Source: Phoronis australis
Lineage: Eukaryota; Phoronida; Phoronidae
Direction of reading: 5' to 3'
Length of the DNA: 64,000 nt
Assembly: GCA_002633005.1 (NCBI GenBank)
Contig: NMRA01000148.1
Span: 765,244-829,243 of the forward strand
The translations under genes and the position numbers were made by a program. Every line of letters begins with the position of its first letter. Within the stretch, counting starts at the first letter, position 1. This document shows, piece after piece, positions 12,701 through 21,700 of the stretch. The notes beneath the pieces are model-generated. The model had not been told where the DNA came from and searched no databases. It saw nothing but the letters and a program-made list of their open reading frames with translations.

Positions 12701-15700
12701 TATAAGCACACTCAATAGGGTTCTGAACAGATCTTGTCTGGCCGGTCCAAATAGACTCTTGTGCTTTACTTTTAAATTGGTTGGATTACCTTTTAAAGAT
12801 GGTCTCTCCATTCCGGTCAATTCTGTCTGGCCGCATGGTCAGTAATATTGCAGATTTGTTTTTGTCCCTTTGGGAGACTTTTCTGGAGACCATTGTAGTT
12901 CAGCATGTTGCAATTTAGAATTCAGTGTGTTTTTCTGTCTATTTTAGCTTTACACGTGGCTGTGCAGGGAGGTAATTTGAACGCAGTGAGGACTTTGCTG
13001 ACAGAATCACGTGTGAACGCCACAGCAATTAACATGAGGTTGGTAGCGAGTTGTAGATCATCAAATGGTATTAGTTTTGTGCCCATTTTCTTGCGCTTTG
13101 GAAATTCTGGTGTTAAAACATTCTCAGTTTATACTTTTTGTGCTTAATGCTCCAATAAACCCACATTCCATCAATAACATTCTCTACAAAGATATAATTC
13201 TCTTACTATAAGGTGCCGTCGATGATACAGTCGGTATGGCCACTTTCCAAACACTTCCCTTTAGGGCCTTCATACCAACGTTGTTGCGTCAATTGTGGGG
13301 AGAGTTGGCCAGTATGAATGGTTAATGTCGGTACTGGATCAAAGTTTACAGCACAAGTTAACTTCGTTGATGCTTCAATATCATGAACGGCTTACTTCTC
13401 ATCAGTGTTATTGGCCAGGAGTTATTGGCATGTCAATAGGTGATAACTTTGTTGTGTGCTTAAAGACAAAGCCGGTCTGAAAGGTTCAACTAACTTTGCA
13501 GTCTACATTCATTCGACACTTCTGTAATTAAATTTATATGAAAAAGCTTAGACAATTAACAATAAATACAATATGTAAGCAGTGACATTAGTGAAGGATC
13601 CAAACTGTATTACGATAATTCTTCCCTTAGTTAGCACACTCACTTCATTTCGCTATACCAGTTATTTTGAAAACCAACATTTTGCACTTAATCACTTATT
13701 TCGCACAAGGTGAGAACTTCTTGCCTCACATAATTCACTCAAACTCAGTTTTGCCCTGCAATTAATTTTGCAACAAACACCTTTTTAACTGTGTTAACTG
13801 TGTTAAAAAGGTCAGAACATCACACTTAATTCATTCCGCTACACGGACATTTCACATTGTTATTTACATGTGGTTAAAGGGGTAACCTGGATGAGTGTGG
13901 TGTCAAAAAATAGCCATGTGCTCAAAATAGTGTTTCACTTATTATGAGGTAAAGTGCTCTTGTATTAGAGCCGGATAATGTAACTTAATTACTTTTAATT
14001 GGATTACGTTGGCAACCCGTTGTCTTCTTTTCACCAAATTCACTCATGGGCCATTGGTAATGCTTGGTTAATCAGAATTTCGCACAACTCGTCAACTACA
14101 AACTTTTAGTCTGTATACTTATTCAGTTTATTTGACATCAGGAAAGTACATTTAACCTGTTTTGTGCGAAATATGGGGAGAATTACTGCAACTCACATTC
14201 TGCATGTAATTACATGATATGTCGCTTTAATAGATTGAAGCCATTGAAGTGGTGACAATACAAATTAATTGGGACCATGTACTGTGGATAAATTTTACTT
14301 GTTCAGCTGTGTGATGCATTTTCAAACATACTAAGCTTATGAAACAGTGTTATTGGTTGTAGCCTCACTCTGACTTTATACAAACATGTAATATTGCTTG
14401 CGTAAGTGCCTAGAAACAGAAGAACGGCATTTTTTCAATTACATTTATCTCTCTGTATGTTATCAGTGAGCATGTTTTAGCAACACCCAGGTAGCTCTTT
14501 ACAATCTTGGGTTAATTGCACTCTGCCACATTGATCTCTTTTCCTAGTTTCAATTTTTTAGCTGAGACGAGGATTGGATGATCTTGAAAATGTCATGCTA
14601 AAGTGATCACATTGTGGAAATTTTAATTAAAACAGTAATCAACATGAAACCTGGTAATATACTACATTCTGTCAAAGAGGAAGTTTTGATTTAGACCGCG
14701 TGCCCTATGAAACTGGTCTCAACTTTTTCCCACTTTGATTAGAGGTGATTTCTGAACTTTGCAAGAAGACATTGGCTGTTCATTATTGCTGGTGCCGGTA
14801 ACAAGAAACTGAGTTCAGTTCATTTTTTATCTTAATTCTTAGTCAAAGCTTGACTGATTATTTTGTGTTCCAATAAAGAATCTTAGCTAGGACTGGATGC
14901 CTTAATTTGATGTCAGCTCTCACCTTTTTAAGTCGATCTTAAGTTTGTCAAAGTGGTCACCTGCGTCACTAACTGGGCTTAATTTGACTAGCCAGAAGCA
15001 AAATGACTGACCAAGTAGGTTAGTCTCAAGACTAAGCGCTTGTAGCACTAGTTGATATGTTGGTTATAATGGTTATGGTGCATAAAGTAACCAACCAATA
15101 ATCGACTCTTGCCATCCTCTCAATTCTAGTCTCATTTGTTGAGCAATAATGAATTACCAGCTCTCTTCTCAAATTAGCCCTTATATCTCTAGTCTGAACC
15201 AGGAACAAGTTGATACCAATTTTAAAGATGTGTTGAATGGTCTAAATCAAAACCTGTTTTTCACAAAAGGCAAAAACATTGCTGCTTTTTACACCAGTGT
15301 TTTTAATAAGATTTTTCCACGTATAACTGGTGTATGGGCAGGTCCTCTGCTCTTCGCCCTCATATAAAATGAATGGTAATAGACTGGTTTCAAGACCTAA
15401 AAGTGCTCATGTCCTTACTAAATACTATGTATCTTGCTGATGGATAACATCACATCTTTAACAACTGTCGTACTCGTCAACTAAACAGATGTTCTTTCAA
15501 CCTGCATGGCTTCGAAGCTTGACTGCATATCTGTTAAATATGTCACACGTGCACAGAACAATTTTTGCTCATGTCCCAACCACACAATGGCGACAGGTGA
15601 GCACCACACATATGTTTGGTTGTTTGACTTGATGTATGTGTGCTGAATTTCATTCATCTTTACCCAGACATGCTAATGGCTGCTCAAGTTCGATTGTCTT

Positions 15701-18700
15701 TAAGGAAGTCTTCCAATGGACAATATGTTATTCTCCGTGGGCATTCAAGTGATGCATTTATTTGGACTCTCTGGTAGGGTGCTATTTTTGGCCTGGTTTT
15801 TAATTCCCGTAGCGCACAGTATGCGTAAATGGTCAAATATGGTACTTGGTAACTGTTACCACTTCTTCACTCACCAAGTTCTCTGGTCATATTTTAAACT
15901 CTCGTTTTGAGTTTTTCTGGGCATGCCACATTCTCCGATTTCCCGTTCTCTTGCTCATGTTGTCCTCTTGACGTTGTTAGCTGTCCCTCTCTGCCTGAAC
16001 TGGATTGATGTCCTGTGCTCCCAGTACGTCGTAACTTCCTAACAAGCTGAAGCAGTGATCTCTTGGCTGATTTATCCCGTGCAATGTAGATTACTGGCAT
16101 ACAGACAGAGCTGAATGCTGCCAGCGCAGTGGCACACTGCAACCAGTTGATCAGGGCGACATCTTTTGTGATGTCTACTTGCTGCAGCTTTGAGTGTTGC
16201 ACAATGATGGTGTTGAAGGCAAACGGCAGCCAACATAGGGCATATGAGTCAATGATCACAGCTATGGTAGCCTTGCTTTTGAAAGTCATTTTGTTGGTTT
16301 GTGCTGCTGCTTCTGCCATCTGTTGGTGCCGCCTGAGTTGAAGGCACACCCCCGTGTAGGTGATCACTATCAAGACAAACACCAGTGAAGAGATGATGGC
16401 TAAAACGGTCATGACTATTTCCAGATTATATTCATATTGTTTGCTGCTGGAAATTAAGAACAGGTAAACAAGCATTTCAGCATTTGGGAACAACCAGGTT
16501 AAGCTAATCCAGATTCGCACTCGCTTCTTGGTGACTATTAACGGATAATGCATGGGCTTCCAGGAAGCGATCAACAAATCAAACGTCATCGCTCCGAGTG
16601 TCATAACTTCGATGTAAAGAGCCACCATCGTACAACACCGTTTAAATACTTCAAAAAGGGTCATGTAGTCTTCCATTTCAAAGGGCACACCATATATACC
16701 AATCCAGCGAGCACACACTGTGGTTGGGCGACCGATCGCAAAAGTCAGCACCGAAGCAGACATGACCAGGCCAGCTACTGATAGGCTGAACAATAATCCA
16801 ATCATTGCTTTCTTCTTTTTGATGTTTATTAAGATAACTATGGCTGTTATGTTGACAAAAGTTCCCGTAACTCCAATGCCTTCTGTGGCAATGTGTAGCC
16901 CCATTATGTCCATGCATACCTGTTGGGTTTCGTTAGTGCCATTTGTTAAACGAAACATGTCTATAACTGTGCTTTTCCTCACTACAGTTGGCTTGTACCG
17001 TCTACAGCTTTACTACGGTCATGGCAGTAAGTTAAAGAAGGTGCAGTGCTGTTTATTCAAATTCTCTGTGATATTTACTCCAGACCTTAAAAAGATTGAG
17101 AATCACTTGATTTGGATCACAGTGTGACATTTTCCTGATGTGATGGAGGTTTCTCTTTTCACTTTTGTTAGTGACCATTATTTATCGAATTATGAGAGTA
17201 CAGGTTGAGCTGTCTACTCGGCTCTACTTTCTTGCTTTCACAACCAGTGGATATTCTGCTTCCCGCATAGATGTAGGTGAATCTTCTAAAAATTTACTAA
17301 AATTAGCTGATCTTATGCTTCAATTTCATAATCTAGTCTCAAAAGGAATTCTGATCTGAATACAATGTCAGATAACTTGAGCCCGCTAGCTTCTCGCTTT
17401 GCCTTTTTTCTTACCTTGTTTGGCCAACTATAAGCCTGTGTCTTGCTGTCTCTCTGTTTATGTCATCCACCGTGTTGCGTCTTAAATTTCGCTAGATTAC
17501 CGTAACGTGACATGTCATAATTCAACTTTCTCCGTTGGGAAATCACTGATTATGAAGTTCCTCATCTTGAAGAAAGAATTAATGTAGACATAAACTTTGG
17601 TATTTTGTTGTTGACATTTAAAGTGCAAATTTTAGACATGCGCAAGGTATGGAATCAGCTTGTCAGCCCTAGTACTTGGCATTAATTGGTAACATTTTAT
17701 TTGAGCAAATTTACTTTTAATCTATTAGTTGAGTACTTGCTTCCTGTTGTGTATAAGCAGTAGTGTTTAAGGTGTCACCAACCTTTTAATGAAGATAAAT
17801 GTTCCAGGTGATCTTCAACTTAAAAGTAATTACGTTGAAGCTACGTTAAGATCAACATTCAGGATTTTATTGTAGAAAAATAGATTTCAGTAATTACCAG
17901 TCGGATTATAGTGCAGAAATTGTGTACAAATACTGCTGTGACAGTAATAAAAACGGATGGCATCATGGTGATTAATGGCTATAGTTGTGGCAATAAAATA
18001 CTCACAGTTCTCATACTGGATTGTGAGCTCGACTATATTTGGTGTGGGGTACACCTGGAAAAATAGGATACCCACCCAGTTAAAGAGTGGACACGTCAAT
18101 AACTGGTATGTCTTTTGCATCCAAAATTCTAAGAAATTAATAAAAACATTTCTTTTCTTTAAAGAACTTTGAACTTTGTGAATGCTTCTTCAACAAGAAA
18201 GTTTTTCAATTGGCCTTCAGTAAGGGAACAGTGTTGTTTGGAACACCCTTTTCAAATGTAACAATAACAAAATGTTATGCAGGACTTATTTATAATGTGA
18301 TTTATTTATTATAGCAGATCATAATAGCAGGTACCACATTTGTATCGTTGGACTAGAATTGTTACAAAACACCAAATATGGAGAATTCAACAGTGTGTGG
18401 AAACTAAGGTTACTGAGTTAAGAACTTAATTGAGGCGCTCAAAGGCCATAGGCCCACAGCACAGTTGTACACAAAGTTATATACATTATTTACATATGCG
18501 TAGTACACAATATAGAAATTAAATACACAGCAAAAATTAGTTACTGACATTCTTCTAAGAGCTTTGTCCTTGTGTTACAGAGTTTTTGTCCTGCAATAGT
18601 TTTATTTATAGTATGTATCAACCCACTATATTCAATAAAGTTTTATTTATAATATGTATTAACCCACTATATTCAATAAAGTTTTATTTATAATATGTAT

Positions 18701-21700
18701 CAACCCACTATATTCAATAAAGTTTTATTTATAATATGTATTAACCCACTATATTCAATAAAATTTTATTTATAATATGTATCAACCTACTACATTCAAT
18801 TAAGTTTTGTTTATAATATGTATTAACCCACTATATTTGATTTTGTTATTTTGCACATAATTTTGTTTTAATAATTAATATGTATAGTCATAAAACAAAC
18901 TTGGAGAGAAAAAATATATATAAATAATCCTTCAGTATATAATTTTAGTTGCGAAAGGAAACTTTTACAGAGTTTAAACTCCTAAAGTGAACGTTTTGGA
19001 GGGAATTAAAATCGGAAAAGGCACCTTTGTGTGGAATTTTGTTTTGTAAACGACACTCTTTCGTAAGAAAACTGATTGTGAAAATGTCAGCCATCTGAGC
19101 AGCACATGCCATATACCTCTCCCCTAGGGGAGTGCCCCTGGGTTGTGAGCCTGTTGCAGCTGCTTGTGTTTCATTAGGATACTTAGTAACGCCTATGTTG
19201 CCCAAATTTCTCGGTCAATCTTCTTCGTCTTTGTCCAACATCACAATGTGGCTATATGTGGCTACTGAATAGCTTTAGTAACCATTTTCCAATATTGTGG
19301 CGACATGATGAAATACGTCTTGTTGCTAGATGGCCAGATAGGGTAATTGATGAACAGCATTTTGATTTCATGAATTTAATGCAGTGGGATGTTTTCATTT
19401 TTTATAAATTCTTTGGGAACATTATGCTATTAAATTGCCACTGTTGCATTTTGGGATATTTGAACGATTCACACAAAAATGTCAAACATCTCAAAATGCC
19501 CATGAATGAAACAAATGTGTATTACTGGGTTCCATTTAAGTGCATGATGAAAATATTGAGTAAAGATCGCTTTTGGAAACAAAGAACCGTACCTTTATGT
19601 GGTAAGTGTACAGCTGTTTCATCCATATGTCATGGACTTGATTCACCACTGGGTGCGCCCTCTGCCGTTTGTAGAATAAAACGATAAAACAGTACCAAGG
19701 ATTCCCTAAATCTAAATACACTGCACGTAGATCAAGTCCCGGATCTATGTTAAGACTAGGTCTGTGGACTGGGATCTCAATTGCTCCTCATACCCTGCGC
19801 TTTCATTTCTCGGGGTGTAGACTTGATGTACTGAAGTCCTTGTCAGAGATCTGGTGTAGATCTCTGGTGTGCTCTTGGACAGCAGTAATAGGTGTGATGT
19901 TGGGGTTACGATGATCCTTAACCCTGGTCGATAGCTGGCAACCTGTCTCACCGATATATTTTCAGCACACTCACCACACTTGTATTCGAAGATCACACCA
20001 CACCTCTTGAGGGGAAGTGACACATCTTTCACTGATGGGAGGATGGACCGAATAGTGTTAAACGCTTTGTGAAACGACTTGATGTTGTGTTTATGGTAGA
20101 TAGTCTGAATCCTTTTGGAGACGCCTTTGACATATGGAATATATGCAGAAAAGTTGATGATCGGAGAATTAGGGGGGTCACTCTGTTATGGTCGTTCCTC
20201 GTTACATCCATCAAACATCCAGCAATGCTCGTTTCACTTGACGAACCTCAGCTCCCCTTTCGTTGTCATAAGAAACAAGTTTCTCGGCTCTGTTGAGTAT
20301 AGTCAGTACTACTGATCGTTTGTTAGACAGATGGTGGTACTGTTTTTATTGTTTTATTCTACAACGACAGAGGGTACATCTGGTGGTTAATCAAGTCCAT
20401 GGGATATGGACGAAACGGCTGTACACTTACCACATCAAGGTACGGTTCTTTGGTTCTAAAAGTGATCTTCACTCAATATTTTCAATGAAAGAAATAGCAT
20501 TTTTCCCCTATCAACTCAGCACGTCTTGTACCCCAAAGTTAGAAATTGAGTCAAATGAGTGATGCTATTATGATCTCACAATTTTAAAGAGTTGTTTGTA
20601 GATTGTTTCTCATTCGTTGTGTTCTTTGCAGAGGACAAACACCTTTATTGATGTTGGGGCAGTACGGAAAGGAAAATGCGGCAGCCATATTTGAACTTTT
20701 CCGAGAGTCGATGCCGGACTACCCGCTGGATCATCAGGACCCTGATGGAAACACTGGTATGTGGTGCTTATGCAGTTTTGACATTCCAGTCTTGTTGATT
20801 AATTTCATATCTGTGTCATGATAATCTTTGTGTTAAAGATATATTCAACATTTAAATGACTGGGGTAATATTCAAACCATGGACTGTTTAACACTCACCA
20901 CTGTAGGATCCTTACAATGGAAGTTGAGCCGTTACCACTTACACAAAAGGCTTGCTGGTGACACCAAGAACTTCAGTCCTTACAGCTGATGCAATGCAGG
21001 CATTTAAGAATAATGTCATGTAAGGGTTTAATTGTTGCCCCTGAATTACAAGAAATTTATTGTCATCTTGGATAGGAATATTTTAGCATGGTGATAAGAG
21101 GTGACAAATAGCTATTACATCTGTGAGCAAATCCTGACCCTCGCTTATATGTAACAACAATTTCGGGTCGACTTTGGATTGAAGTGAGGAATCACTCTGC
21201 ACGCGGTGTAAGGTCTGGAACCAGGATAATGACTAGAGTGAGGTGCACAAACATAGGGAACACTTCATATTCCTTCAGTGCAGCTATACAGATGTGACTC
21301 CTTTCTGGCGTGAATCTAGGTGGAATTGAAAATTCTTGCATTACATTAACCTTGTTGCAGCCTCTAGCATCTAGTCGGCTTTGTGCAAGCCAAAGATACA
21401 GCAATTCTCCTATTTAGCATAAAATATGGCCGACAATTGAAATTATGTTTTACTAAATTTCTCTACAAATTAAAATAAATGTTAAGAACATTTTTAGTAT
21501 ACTATAAGCATGGTTTGCAGTGTGTAAACATTATCATGCAACATTTGTCAAAGTTCACTCTGTTAGCAAAAAGGTAAATCAGCCATTGAAAAATGGAAAA
21601 AATTATCATTTTGTGAATTATTTTTTTGCAAAATAAGTGGAGAATTTTAGATAATTGGCTTGCTTGTTGTAAAAGTAGATAATGTTGAACCATTTACATG

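Larger units (their letters stand above)
13039..20631 (+). other. ANKFY1 intron 8 (7.6 kb), host of a nested gene and repeats
   Basis: In order it contains: a small palindrome near 13780-13812 (ctttttaac / gttaaaaag); a MITE-like left end near 14681; the antisense GPCR gene (15894-16958); a 41-bp satellite (18599-18840); and a Penelope-like remnant with inverted arms (19548-20484). Bases 13200-14600 and 17000-18500 are AT-rich with nothing else recognised. Confidence 0.85.

Noticed and set aside
16958-16982. Longer GPCR start at 16982
   Set aside because: The codon there is GTG; the first ATG at 16958 gives a normal extracellular N-terminus with two glycosylation sites.
20293-20562. Plus-strand 89-codon frame similar to a minus-strand frame at 19536-19721
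   Set aside because: The similarity comes from the inverted arms around the Penelope-like remnant; neither has a domain.
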